DNA of 64,000 bases from Phlegmacium glaucopus (taxonomy: Eukaryota > Basidiomycota > Agaricomycetes > Agaricales > Cortinariaceae): NCBI GenBank assembly GCA_015039465.1, contig MU130017.1, forward strand, positions 1 through 64,000. Direction: 5' to 3'. Below are positions 31,004-43,639 of this stretch, piece after piece. The notes below the pieces were generated by a model, which was not told the origin of the DNA, ran no database searches, and saw nothing but the letters and a program-made list of their open reading frames with translations. A program made the position numbers and the translations under genes. How positions within the stretch are numbered: the stretch's first letter is position 1; every line of letters starts with the position of its first letter.

Positions 31004-33937
31004 GTGGGGGGGAAGAGCGAAAAAATGACATTAATGTTGAGCGCTTGAGCTTTATGTATGTGTCATGATATATATTATTCGGCTCTAGGAAAGAAGCGGG
31101 CGAAGACCGCCGTTTGAAACGTTGACGTTTCAAATGCCGTTCGAATAGTGGGGAGATATCGCTTCAAAGTTCGCAGATTGAGTTATAGTGACGTTTATCC
31201 CACCGTCAATGACTTGACGATGTTCACGGCTCATATATCAAGGAACATATCCTAATTCGTGGACCTCAGCACAGCTGGGAATGAGATCAAAAAGGTTCAA
31301 AACATAACAACACATCACATGTCGTAAGTGCCTCCAGGTCCAACTTGTTGAACAAAACCAAACACTTGAACGAGTCGAACAAAAGAAAATCGAATACTAA
31401 AGCTCACCTCTCTCTCAGGTACAACCCCATCTATGAAATCACCTCAGTCTTTGCTTACCTTCATAATTTAGCGCCTTCGGATTAGTGCTTTGAAATTTTG
31501 CCTTGAATTTCGAAAAAGTACAGTGGATCGGCTGCCGTGACTTTCGAGCCATTCACGAACTGCTTCTACCTGTGGCGACAAGCAGATACTATTCATAGAG
31601 AGGTTCTATCTGGAAAATTTCTCACCGTCTTCGCAAATGTATCCAAGAACTTGCGCCTCTTTTCATGCAACGTTGGGGATCCTCACAGTCCCGGAGAACA
31701 CAAGTGCGTCCTGTGCTGCGCCGTTAAAGTGCCTTCTCGTCTGGAGGCAACCGAGGGGTAGACGCCTCATAATCAGTGCTTAACTGTATTTGCAGGCTTT
31801 GCCTGTAAAAAATTAGGCTCATATCTAGTCACCTCAATTCGAACACCCCCAGTGACTCCTCTTCGCAAAATATAGGGATATTCTATCGACTATTTGGTTT
31901 TTTGGGGAGGATCGTTGCCAAAAAATCAACCTCCCCTTCTTGGCCTTCACCAGATCCGGGGAACGAAAAAACCTTCGCAGGACGGGCAGCTCTCACCTCT
32001 TTTAACGAAAAACTTCCGAAACCCCTCCCTAAACTCCGGACATGACGCGCGTACGTCTTCAACACTGCAGTGGGAGGGTTGCTTCACAGCTGCTCTTTTA
32101 CATACATCTTAGCTAATTGGGAAACGAAAAAAAGGGAAAACTCCTTATCATCACCCGTTTTAAACTCACCTTGCTGATGCATGATCGTTACAGGATCCCC
32201 CCCACGCTTGAACCCTTACTAAGAGATATTAATAGCCTCACATTTATCCCCTCGAAGCTGTGCTCCTAAAATTGACGCTACATTGTGGCTTTTTGAGACT
32301 CGAAGAGGATGAACCTTTCAGCTCGCTCCGATGACTATCTGACAACAAAGAACCTGATCGGCTACCACCCTTCAGACTAGCCAAGAGATTTTACATTCCC
32401 AAATCCATTTTTCTAGAAAACTCCAACGAACGTGAGAGAGAGAGATAGGAGGTGTCAACCAAACCCTATCTTAAACGATTCGACCCCCCCCCCGAAAAGA
32501 AAAGAAAAAAAGATGCAGGAGATCCATATCTAAGATAAGTAATTATACTGATTATCACAGAGTTTACCCAACTAATAGCACCGCTCGCGATCGTGGCTAC
32601 TAGTAAATTTGTTGACTCATGCTGCGTTACATCATGGATCTATCTTAGGATCTTAAGATACTCTCTCAGGGCGCGAAGGGGGGCCTTTTTGTATCATCTC
32701 TCAATTCACTATCAAACAGCGGGGATCCTCAAATAAGTCGCATAGATTTCACGAGAGAGAAACAGAGGTGAGAAGGATGGCGAATGGCGAATGGCCATGG
32801 GTTTGAAGATCCAAAATGACGGTGGGTTACCAAACTAAAAAATCTAAAAACCAAAAGATTGTGAGATTCTCACCTTACCCCCCTCCCTTTTTCCTCAGAT
32901 TAAAATCTCAAATGACTTTACACGTACCACGCTAACTTATATATGGACACACCACAATCTACGATCAGAAAAAAAAAGTCAAAAGGTCAAATTGATCACT
33001 CCGTCTTTATCTCGCCCGGCCCTCTAAATATAATTTGTAAGTACTTCCCCAAAAAAAGAAAGCTCATGGCTTACCACGAGTCTACAAGGCTCTACAAATG
33101 GAAATAGTCTATCCCACTATCCCATGCAGCACCCCCCAGTCACAATTAGAGCCTCTGTGGCGTCTTACATATCCAACAAAAAAAAAACAATTCTTATCGA
33201 GTTATCAACATGAACAAATCCTACGAAGGAAGAGTCCCCCGAGTCCTCCGAGTCGAATCTAGGCATGTTTTTACTACTACTATCACACCATGCTAAAGTA
33301 CCACGCTAACAAGCTCGTTAAACTAACGCGGCAAGAAGCCTTCTAGTATTATACTCCCGCGAAAAAAGAAAAAGAGTCGTATATGATTATCAATACAATT
33401 TTTAAAAAAAAGAAAATTCTAAACAAAAATATTCGAAGGCGCTTGTTGCGACGAGAACGGACGTTTTTCAGGTGTTTATAATACAAAAAGTAAGCACCCA
33501 TCTTTTTTTGGGGGGATGTTTGGGGATGTTGAATACAAAGTGACCAATTTAACGGACACGACGCATTTTCAGTAGACAAAGTCTGCCAGTGCTTCTGGAG
33601 GAAAAAAGATATCGACGACGAGACAGAAAGAAAACACAAGCAAACAAACAAGAGATATTGGGGAAACATGTCGACTAGATCGCAGACCTCGAGAAAAGAC
33701 CATCTAGTAATAGCAGTGCCACCCAATCCAACCCAATAAAAAGAAGGGAAAAAAAATACACAAAACCAGATTTTTCACAATATGATACAAGTTGAAACGT
33801 GAGTTTCCTATCCAGGATAAAGCGCCAGTGTACTGACAGAGATTTCGAAGGAGGTGGGAATGTTTAGAAATCGGGACTTTTGTCGGGAAGTTGTTGAGAA
33901 ACTCGCTTCATTGTCGTTGACGAACTTGGACGATTGG
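31004..33937. other. Long intergenic stretch, promoter of GMC gene and 3' flank of the regulator
   Basis: No ORF over 125 codons and none with a domain. The minus-strand frame at 33349-33726 is AT-rich and hydrophobic by composition, and lies where the 3' UTR of the regulator should be. Poly-pyrimidine and poly-A runs are frequent. A TATATATTATT motif near 31069 lies about 65 bp before the GMC start and may be its core promoter. Confidence 0.5.
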
Positions 33938-35915
33938 TCAACACATCTGGAGATCCAGCGGTGGGTAATGCTGCGTCTCATTATGAGACTGAGATTGACC
34001 ATGAAAATGGTCCTGCTGAGAATCGCCTTGGCCGTTCTTCATGAATACGTTTCCCTCCATCTGAGTCGACTGATGTTTGTTACCATTCAGAAACCCGTTT
34101 TGACCCCTTTCATTGGTGCCTTGACTTGGATGCTCCGAGTTTGAGGTCATCTGTGGATATGCATTGACCTGACCGAGATGATCGACCCAAACAGGTTCAA
34201 GGGGTATCGATCCTCCCAATCCACTTCTTGAACCACGGAGAGCGGGGTCAACACTAGTCATGTCGAGATCCAGCTCCATGCCAATGCGTGACGCCGATGG
34301 CGAAATCACAAACGAGGGAACGGAGGCAGGGGTCAGAGGTGAATTCATCGTGCTCGTACCACCGCTAACGCTTGTATGTGGGGAACCACTGGTTGTCGCA
34401 GGTATGACGTTACGCGGTCCATTCCGAACAGGATACTGAGGAAAGGGCTGGTGCTGTTGCAGATACGAGGGAGGATACATGAACTCCTCGGACACGGGAG
34501 GAGACTCAAGGGGAGGGGCGCTGTATGGCACTCCCAACGTCATCAGATGATCGGTTTGAGGATGGGGCATTCCATGAAGTAATCCCCCCTGAGGGGATGA
34601 CGATGAAGTGCTGGATTGACCTTGACTGTGCGCTTGAATACCAGACATGTTCTTTTGGAGGTGCATCTGTTGCTCTCGATGAAGCTGATATGGAGACTGT
34701 TGATGATACGACAACTGTGGCTGATGCATGGAACGTACCTGCCGAGCACCGACTTGACCGTGCTGTCCATATTCCCCCTGAGATTGGTACCGTGGAAAGT
34801 GATTAAACCCCGATTCGTTCAAGCTATCCCCCGTGGAGGATCGATACAATATGCCTGAAACCGATCCCAGCTGCAGATCTGGAGGCCGAGGTCGAGAAGA
34901 ACGATGTTCACCCAAAGACAGGGAGTTCCGTCTAGAAGTCTCTACACGACGTCTAGGACCTGCATCCTGCTCGCGCTTTACCAATGGATTTTTTGCACCA
35001 GGAGGGTCAGGATGCTCTGATGATCCAACGCTACTGTTGGCGCTGGATGTTCTGCCTCGAGGACCTATTCTTGCGTGACTATTACGGATATTGGAAGGGG
35101 TATTGCTCGAGCTATCGTTCCCGCTATTTGACGGTTTTGACTTTGCTTTATTCGGCCCTCTTACTCTCCCCTCTTTTGCATATTCACATACAAGGCCTCG
35201 AGTCAAGCAACGTTTACATGTAGGGTGCTCGCCACTACACTGATAAAGGGTTAAAATGAATTTGTGATTAACATGATATGATAGGGGGTTAGAGTCGTGT
35301 ACGGACCTTTGCCTTCCTCGTGCGACATTTTTCGCATGCCTGTGCGGTGCGCAATCGAGGGTGCTCCGGTGTGCGGTAGAAGATGCCCGTTGAAGGGTCG
35401 AGGGAGCCAGCAAGCGTCAAGCGTTGATTTTGATTTTGTGATGATGTCGGGGAATTGTTCTGTCCCGATTTGAAATGGATTGGCGTGTGGTGAATTGGCG
35501 GCGGGGATAAACGGGGAGCAGGAAAGGGAGATGGGCTCGGATAAGGAGCATAAGAATAGTTTTGTGGATAGGATTGAGGAACGGGATTGTCGTATGGAGG
35601 CCAGCTCTGCTGCTGATGCTGCTGCTGCTGCTGTGCTGTATGGTTTGTGAAAGGCGAGGGGGAATGGTACACGCTGTGATGTGGACTGAGAATGTGCGGT
35701 TCTAAAGAGCGGTTCTGTATACTAGGACCAGCATTCCCCTGGCGGGTGAATAGCGGGTGCGGATGCAACTGAGAGGGATACAAGACGGTGCGGCCCTCGG
35801 CGGCGGAATCCGCGAGCCTGTCAGACGGGTAATGATTGAAGTCTGGATATTGTGGTTGGGTGAATTGCATGTCGTCCTGTTGGTTGTAGGGAAGAGAATG
35901 GTTTGTATACGACAT
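33938..35915 (-). CDS. Zn2Cys6 fungal transcription factor
   Basis: Two exons: 35307-35915 and 33938-35239, with a 67-bp intron (GTCCGT..TCAG) that splits the DNA-binding domain after RTRKAK. Spliced, it reads ACEKCRTRKAKCSGEHPTCK and RCLTRGLVCEYA, i.e. C-x2-C-x6-C-x6-C-x2-C-x6-C, which binds two zincs. The cluster sits at about residue 195 of 637, unusually far from the N terminus. Both flanks are low complexity (a QQQQQHQQQ run near residue 96, Pro/Ser/His/Gln-rich throughout). No fungal-specific middle homology region is evident. It is a nuclear regulator with disordered activation-like flanks. The target is unknown. Confidence 0.92.
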
Positions 35916-38900
35916 GAGGTGGGGTTATATTGCCTGTCGAAGAAGAGGAGGAAGGGGCAGTCGATTATTAAATTTGTGCGGGGCTTTTTTTGGCTTTGGC
36001 AGTCTGATGTAAGGTGTATGTTCGAGTTTCACTGGGGCCGAGCCTCCGGAGGCTCACCGATCCTCATTAGAACTGATGATCGAGAGCCCACACACATAAA
36101 AATGGAGGGGCCGATAGTAACAGTACCCCAGATTATCTTTTGACCGAGAATTTATTCAGCCAAATAGATATAACAAAAATCAGACAAATGACTCACTCAC
36201 TCACAGCTCTAAATATTCATGGACCCACACGAACAAGGGTTGGGGAAAGGAAACACAAAAAAACACAATCTGGTTTCGGAGCGGCACATACTACTTCAGG
36301 CGATCGACTCGGTATCTTTCAACCTCCGCCACACCAATTAAAGCCAAATAATTCAAAATAATATATCTGTACAAAGCTTCTTTCTCTCTTCCAGGGAATA
36401 CAAGCTGAAGGCAATGAATTAAAAGCACCTCTCCGTCACCTCCATTTGACGTTTCAAAAAGGAGCCGAAATCTCCGGTAACCATGTATCACAATCTCACC
36501 ATTAAACCTTGCTTATGTACTACTAAAATCAAATCTAAATAGTCATGGACCTTAGGTCAATTAATGTCTACAATGTATATTTGGCTTTTTCATTCAATTT
36601 ATTTTTTCGCGTCCGTGACAGGCTGCCTGCCTGAACGCCGCCAAGTGACAGAAGGTCAGTATGTATCTAGAACACCGACGATGAGGGATATGTATGTCAG
36701 CTAGCATGTCTGAAACTTCTCGTTCATTACCGCGCCATATTTACTCTCAGAATTTCTCACAAAGAACCCCTGACACGGGTGTGGTCGTCTGTCACTTCAA
36801 TGAACTAGAATGGGCGCTTAAATCTCCACACTCACCTGTTGCTTTTTTCCCCTCTCCAGACCAAAAATATTCTATCGTCATCTATGTGTTCTCAAACACT
36901 TTGAATATGTAAAAGCAGTTGTCTTAACTGGCAATCAAACGATAAATGAGAAGTATGATGGCGCAAGCTCTTTTGGAATCTATGAGGAAAGCCAATCACA
37001 CACACCCTACTTAATCGCCGGGTTGCCGGTGCTCTTCTTCGCGCGTCTTCTCCTTCTTTCTATCGCTCACCACGTTGAAGTGTTCAATACACTCTTTCAA
37101 CTGGATAGCATGTTACCCACGAGGTCATTCCAAGTAGCACTTCAATTTACGCACTTCAGAATTAAACCAAGCTCCACCCGATACCGACAAAATAAAATCA
37201 AAATGGTACCCTCTAAAAGGCTCAAGGACCAAAAAAAAAGTCTAAAGAAGCCTCCGAGTCGCCTTTTCAGAACCACCACAAAAGGTCGATTCGAATTGGA
37301 AGATTACATTTTTTTACATAACATACAAACCAAAAAAAATCCTTTTCATTCAAAACAACCACCACCATTCGCGGGAAGAGGAGGATCATGTGAAGAAGAA
37401 TTCGTTGTGTAGTAGCGCAGAATTTGTTCGTAACTATATCGACTTGCGAGTATCCAGAAACCGCCGCGCCGCCGCCGGCAGTCCATCCCCTCTTAATTTT
37501 TTTTTCCTCTTTGTTTCTCCCCATCAGCACTCTGATTCTTTAAATATATTTTTTTGATTCGATGACTGCCTAACGACGTTGGCTGACATCGATCTTCGGT
37601 AGCCATTCATACATACGATGGGTGTCGTCAATCTTGAGTCCATTAACTTTTACAGGGTGCTTCAATCATACAGGTCTAACAAGCTCCTAACTCCTAGTGG
37701 AACCGCAAACCCCCTTTTCACGTATCACAAGGTTCGTCATAGATCTCCAACGTGAAGCGTTGTTAAAGAAGAGGAGGAGGGCTAAGGCGACTCTAGATCT
37801 TTGCCTCGCCGACAGCCTCGGTTGCTGACCAGAGCGAACGAAACTCATAAACTTCAAGGTTGGAGATTCAGAACAGCATGGTTGTTGAAGAAGTTCTCGA
37901 CTGCCTTTTCTAAACGTAACAGGGAAAAAATCCTGGACGTCATCGTTAAAAAAAATAAAAGAAAAAAACCAGTTTCTTCAACCATATAACCAATTTTTCG
38001 AACACACACGTCAGTAGTCCTAGAATCACAAATAAATAAAAGAGAGAAAGAGTAAGAAAATTGCAAATGTATTTGTTGAAAGGAGGTACCTACTAAACCA
38101 TTAATTATATAACGAATCTGCAAGTGGGAACGAAGCCTATTCTCGAAAAAGAAAAAAAAAATCACACACACAAAAATATCAGATCCCAATTGTTTCTTCC
38201 GAGATCGCGCCTCGGATATATTTCAATTCATTGGCGCAAATCGAAGCTTCTGGACTCCTTGTGGTAGAATTCTCCCTCGGTTCGCGGGTGCCCTGGACAG
38301 TGTTAACGTTTGTAAACTCACTGTGCATAGAGATTTCAATGCGCCACATGGAACTGGGAAAGGATCTATCCCCCTAAGTATGCCGCGTGCATATCTGGTG
38401 CTTGTCTTTGCTTTGTCAATTGATGAGCTGACGCGGAAGGTTCCAAGTGTCGCATTGTACAGTGTGGGGAGAGAGAGAGAGAGCTTCAAAGAGTGAACGA
38501 GAAATTGAAACGACGAAGGGTGTACTTAGTAGAGGTACCCCAGCTGCGTCACAATGATCCTTTAAAACACGAGTTTTCCAAACCGCGTATAACTTCCTGT
38601 GGATCTAAAATAAAATGGATCGACAACGTGTTGTATCGTCTGCCTTCAAAGCGCCATTGAATGGTTGCCACATACCTAGGAAATCACAGCCAAGAAAAAA
38701 AAACGAGGGATGAAAAAAAGATTGTCAAGAATGGGAAGTAAATAAAAGGAGATAAAGAACTCGGAAAAAAACTCCCGCGTTCAGCGCTTTTCAAAGTTCT
38801 AAGATAACCTACCGCCCGCGATCCTCAACGAAACAGAGGAAAGGGTACCTCTATTTCGATTTATGGCCCATCATATGTCTTTTCAATTCTTCAAAAGGCA

Positions 38901-40811
38901 AAAAGAGACAAAAAAGTATCTCCTCTCACCTCCATGCTCATCGGGTGACCGGGCTGAAAGCCTGAACACAGTGCCAAGCAATACATAAGTACCGTGTTTT
39001 TTGAGTATGAATAGTAGAATGAAAGGTATCACCGAGGGGATTATGGGTCGATCATACAGATGGATTACCCAGTAATGGCTGGACTGGGGCTCTAGATCCC
39101 TATCCTATCTATATCATTCAGGTTCAGAACGTATTTGACGTGAAATCTCACCATATCAGGAATCTAGTTAGACCCAATCGCCGACAGGCTGAGAATAATT
39201 AATAAGATATGGATCCAATAGTAAAACTTGAAGGTACACAGGACTTGAGCTTTTAGCCATGCAAAGACCAATGAAACAAAAGACCGGAGATACACGTCCA
39301 AGTGCTGTAACATATGGAACATAGAGGTAAATGCAGCCGGCGGCCTGCCATAAAAACCATAATATCAATGGTCTGCTGTCAATCATGAATGTATAGCAAG
39401 CCTATAGCTAACTCAACATAAACGGCGTTTCGTAGTCCGATAAAACATCCCCCTAAATAGAACGTCTTGTGAGAAGATGTCGTCATGTGTGTTACGAAAG
39501 AAATAAGTACCAAATAATTCTTGTAACAGACAGTCTAGAAAGAGTACGAGATAAACAGCCTCGAGCTGGCCAGGTTGAAATCCAGATCGAAACCCACAAG
39601 CCAATATCAGATTCATTACCCAGGGTATTCATAAAATGAAGTTCGTGATGAACGTTATTGACAAGTCAGTGCTAGTTCCCCTGTATCAAGAGCCAAAGCA
39701 ACACACACAACCATCAACTCTTTCTATCAACACTTCAAACAATCCATCGAAATCAGAAAGGAATGCCAGAATATTCAAGAACGAGATGCGAGAGCGTCGG
39801 TGACAGAAATTATATAGGAGCGAACAAGGATAGCATAAGAAATCAAGACTTTTGAGGTATAGCGGAAATGTATGCTGAGAGGCCTCCGATAACCAAGGAC
39901 GTCGTGTGTACGCAAGAGTTCGCGTTCAGACTCTCAGAGGTCAAACTTCAAAGCTAGAAACTCCATATAAGCGTGAATAGAGAGGGCAGATCAGACATTT
40001 AATATAAATGCTGCCCAAGAAGAAATGACCTAGAAGTTGAGTACTACAGTTCCAGTGGCGCTAAAAAAAAAAGATCACTTCGACTTTTGATGAGAGAAGA
40101 TCAAGTTTCTGATCGTTCTTCACATTGGACCATGGTTGAAATTGGAGGAGGCCAAGGTAAAATGATATGAAAAGAACGCCGCTACAGATAAGTGTAATCA
40201 GGGAGAGCCCAGGAGAGGTAACAGGGGGGAGATAGGATTGAAGATGGGGGAAGTTATCCGAGGGTCATTCCAGTTTGTACTTGAACTAAAGGCCCTTGTA
40301 AGCTGAGAAACTGTCTCTATAAGATGACGGGGCTGGGAATCAAGGTCGGACAAGGAAAAGTCCGAGCAACAGAAACAGAAATACGATCAGAGCTGTCACC
40401 TTGACTCCAAAGAACCAGGAAAATAACGCGGGTGCATGGTAGGGTACCAGCGTAGACAGTTTTTCAAGGACAACCAACGTCGAGCTGAGTCACGATCATG
40501 GACTGATCAGGTGTTCCCGGGATATTCCGTGCGTGCGCAGTTAAGTTTACAGAATCAGAGAAACGGATGCATGATATACTACAGTGAACGTGTTAAGAGT
40601 CGTTATCGGAAATAATTTTAATAAGTAGCTGGTGCATAAAGTCATGCCGGAATCAATCATGTGTATCACCCGCGTCGGGCTGCGTCGGGCCACTTAGAAC
40701 TCTTAAGCCGGTGGTAGAGGGTCTTCATCATCCTCGTGATTCTTTGCTGAAATGGCAGAGGCTGTGAAAACATAGAAGGAATTCTCACTTGTGTACGAAC
40801 CTCATACCATA
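35916..40811. other. About 4.9 kb without a supported gene
   Basis: Upstream of both divergent genes (regulator and short-chain dehydrogenase). ORFs reach only about 129 codons (37023-37412) and lack domains, good starts or matching splice chains. A-rich runs are common at 37.2-38.2 kb. This could hold long 5' UTRs, introns or a noncoding RNA; the sequence does not decide. Confidence 0.45.
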
Positions 40812-42042
40812 ATGTCGATCGAAACGAAACATTCATCCGTCTGGCTTATAACGGGTGCGTCGTACAGTATACCTCTTGCAGATACCCTCTGAGAATAATT
40901 CGACTGTAGGGGGAACTTCTGGCTTTGGAAAGCGTATTGTTTACTCCAGTTTGGCTCGAGGAGATCGTGTCATCGCAACTGGCCGAACTACAGAGAAGAT
41001 TGAGCAACTCGTTTCTGGCGTCAAACCAGAGCTTATCGACAACTTACGAACTGTCCTCCTTGATGTCACGGAGGGTGAAGAGGCGATCAAAATCAAAATA
41101 GATGAGGCGGTTGCATTTTGGGGAGGCATAGACGTGCTTGTCAGTAATGCAGGTCAGGCTTTTTCAAGTGTTGTAAAAGATCGAGGGTTGACATTGCTGA
41201 TGATCAGGTTTTGGCCTCCCTGGTTTACTTGAGGAAGGAGGGTAAGCTCCTTGAAAAAGTATCGTAATAACTGATCCTCATGATTTTATTCAGTACTAAA
41301 ATCATGCGTCGGCAATTTGACACTAATGTCTTTGGTCTGTTGGATGTTACAAACGCTGCATTGCCTTATTTGCGACAGTCTAAAGCTGGTCGCATGGTCG
41401 TTGTCGGTAGTCGATCCGCGTGGAGAGCTGAACTCCCTGTAAGTGGCAAAATGTAACCCTTAGCCGTATTTATGAACTTATTTTAATGCTTATTAAACGC
41501 TACTAGGGCATAGGTGAGAGACATCATTGACCATACAAATGTTTCCAACCAAAAATATTCAATCCACTATCACTTCAGGAAACTATGCAGCCTCAAAGGC
41601 GGCTCTCCGTGGTATGCTGATTTTTTGTTCTAACCGCGACCATCTGACATGGTAGTATGCAGCTATTACCGAAACATTGACTGTCGAGCTTTCGCAATTC
41701 AATATTCGAGTTGTTCTTGTAGAACCAGGTGCATTCCGTACCGAGGGCATTTATGGTCAAAAATTCTTCGCCGACAAGCCGATAGCAGACTATGACGCGC
41801 TCCGGACTGCCGCCATCGCCGGCTTTTCTGCTGTTGGAGGAACACAAGATGGGGATCCAGACAAAGCTGCAGAGGCTATCGTAGATGTAGTAAGGGGAGA
41901 AGGGGTTGCGAAAGGAAGGCCTTGGCCAGAATATTTATTGCTGGGCTACGATGCAGAAGCGAATGTCCGGGGGAAATGCTCAAAAGTTTTAAAGGTCCTT
42001 GATGAATGGCTGGACGTTACTCGAGGTGTCAATTTCGATTAG
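40812..42042 (+). CDS. Short-chain dehydrogenase/reductase (classical SDR)
   Basis: Exons by eye: 40812-40854, 40910-41152, 41208-41241, 41294-41438, 41507-41513, 41579-41611, 41663-42042. They join in frame to give about 294 residues. The N terminus has the NAD(P) motif TGGTSGFG (TGxxxGxG) near residue 14, then LLDVT, VSNAG (NNAG motif) and QFDTNVFG. VVGSRSA precedes NYAASKAAL, the catalytic YxxxK. VEPGAFRTEG follows. One exon is only 7 nt (GGCATAG). The fold is a Rossmann reductase acting on a small carbonyl or alcohol in the cytosol. The sequence resembles uncharacterised oxidoreductases of the 17beta-HSD/retinol-dehydrogenase-like type. The substrate is unknown. Confidence 0.88.
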
Positions 42043-43639
42043 AAATTAATAAGTAGAATCAAATGTAAGAAAATTTAAATTCAGGTTCGACTCATCACGT
42101 GACAACTTCCCAAAGCCTGCCAAAGCAAGTTTCAATTTGTCGTCGCTGTGGCCCTGGGTGGCTTTTGGAACAAGGAGGCCCCATCGAGTGTCCTAAAATG
42201 ATAAAGTGATTAAATCGAAGTTAAAATAAATAAATTTAGATACAGAGAGCAAAGATAAAAGTACACGGGTCGACCCTTGGTCAACCTGCACACTAAGATA
42301 TGTCATGAGAGTGAGGGGAAGAATAAGATACTGCATATACGAGCAAAAGAGAGAGAGAGACAGAGATCACTACTATATAAGGTCTGTTTTATTTCCCTTT
42401 GGTGGGTGGGTTCGATTCGGCGTTCTCGGTCAAAAGATTGTTGTTTATCAACGGCGCGCTCGAAATTAGTTCACGTGCTTTAGAATCTTAAAGCCGATCG
42501 GAATTCTGGCTGTTTTGACACCGAAGGGACCCTGCCGAGAATCCTCAAATAACAAGGCTATTAGGGCCCGTCACTGACAGCTAAGAAAAATTGACTAAAA
42601 ATGGATTTTAAATTCTTTTTTTTTTGATACCCTGAGAGAGATGGTGAGCTTTATAAAAGGCCTTAGTTCCTCACTACTCTCGCGATTTCACTAGAAAAAT
42701 GGAATTTATTGCTCATGGTGTGGACTAGTCAAGTAAGTCAACAGGAATGAGAGGAGACATCATGTGGGGACTACCCTGAAAACTGCTGTTACAAAAATGA
42801 CAGACAATTGAAGAGACGAGCCCAATTCAGATTAAGTATCTTGCGAATTCTTTTGTGTACATTCAGGCCATGTAAATTAAACAATGTGGTATATCTTTCC
42901 TGGAATTACCTTTTTCGGTCTGACATATTCCTTTTTAGGGGGTGAAGGGGGTCCTACCCCGTGTTATTTATAAGCTCCTTGGGCCTCCTTGTTCCGGAAT
43001 ACTGGGACTATTGCAGAGACGAAGGTGGACTTTTCTTCAATCGGCACGGTAGCTCAGTGCTATCCATGAGTTTAAATTCGTGAAACTCCTGGACTCTTAT
43101 TTTAAGGAGGTTTCTGGGGTTTCTTTTCGTTAGTATAGAAGTGCCAATGTTATTGAACTACTAGAGGCTTGCCCGAGTAAGTATTGATAGCCACAGATAT
43201 ACCATAGGCTATTTTATTTGGTAGATTTAAGCAGGATCTCACGCTGTGACTCGTGTCAATAGGGTCTATCGAACTTGCGCTGATCACGAGCCTACTAGTA
43301 TGGCATTGTGGTTGTGGCCCAAAATGGGAAATAAATTTTATCAAGCCTACGTCCAAGTGCTTACTACCACTGGAAGTCGTCCCATCGAGTCTTAGCCCCC
43401 AGCCGCCCAGCCTTCAAAGTCCTGACAAGCCCAAATTATTATTTTTTCAACCTGGTATGTTATTTATACATATGGAAAAGAAGACGAGCCTCATCCTAGT
43501 ATTCCGTGGCACCCATCGTATCAGAAAATTCGGGCAGAAAATCGTTCCACATAATGTCATGTATGTTATTATGTCAATCTTATATGTTGCACGATTTATG
43601 ATATTGACATCCCTGCACCTAGCGATTGGTCGCCGTTTT
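42043..43639. other. Intergenic, no gene seen
   Basis: AT-rich with a GAGAGAGAGAGA stretch near 42350. A frame at 43253-43744 begins with GTG and overlaps the F-box exon. Its upstream part has no domain and may be 5' leader. Confidence 0.4.

Noticed and set aside
33349..33726. Minus-strand 125-codon hydrophobic ORF
   Set aside because: AT-rich with homopolymers, no domain, and positioned in the expected 3' UTR of the Zn2Cys6 gene.
37023..37412. 129-codon ORF upstream of the dehydrogenase
   Set aside because: No family resemblance, poor codon pattern, poly-A runs inside, and no exon chain.
43040..43100. GGTAGCTCAGTGC, looking like a tRNA D-arm/A-box
   Set aside because: No anticodon arm, no paired acceptor ends and no B-box at a usable distance, so neither a tRNA nor a supported SINE.
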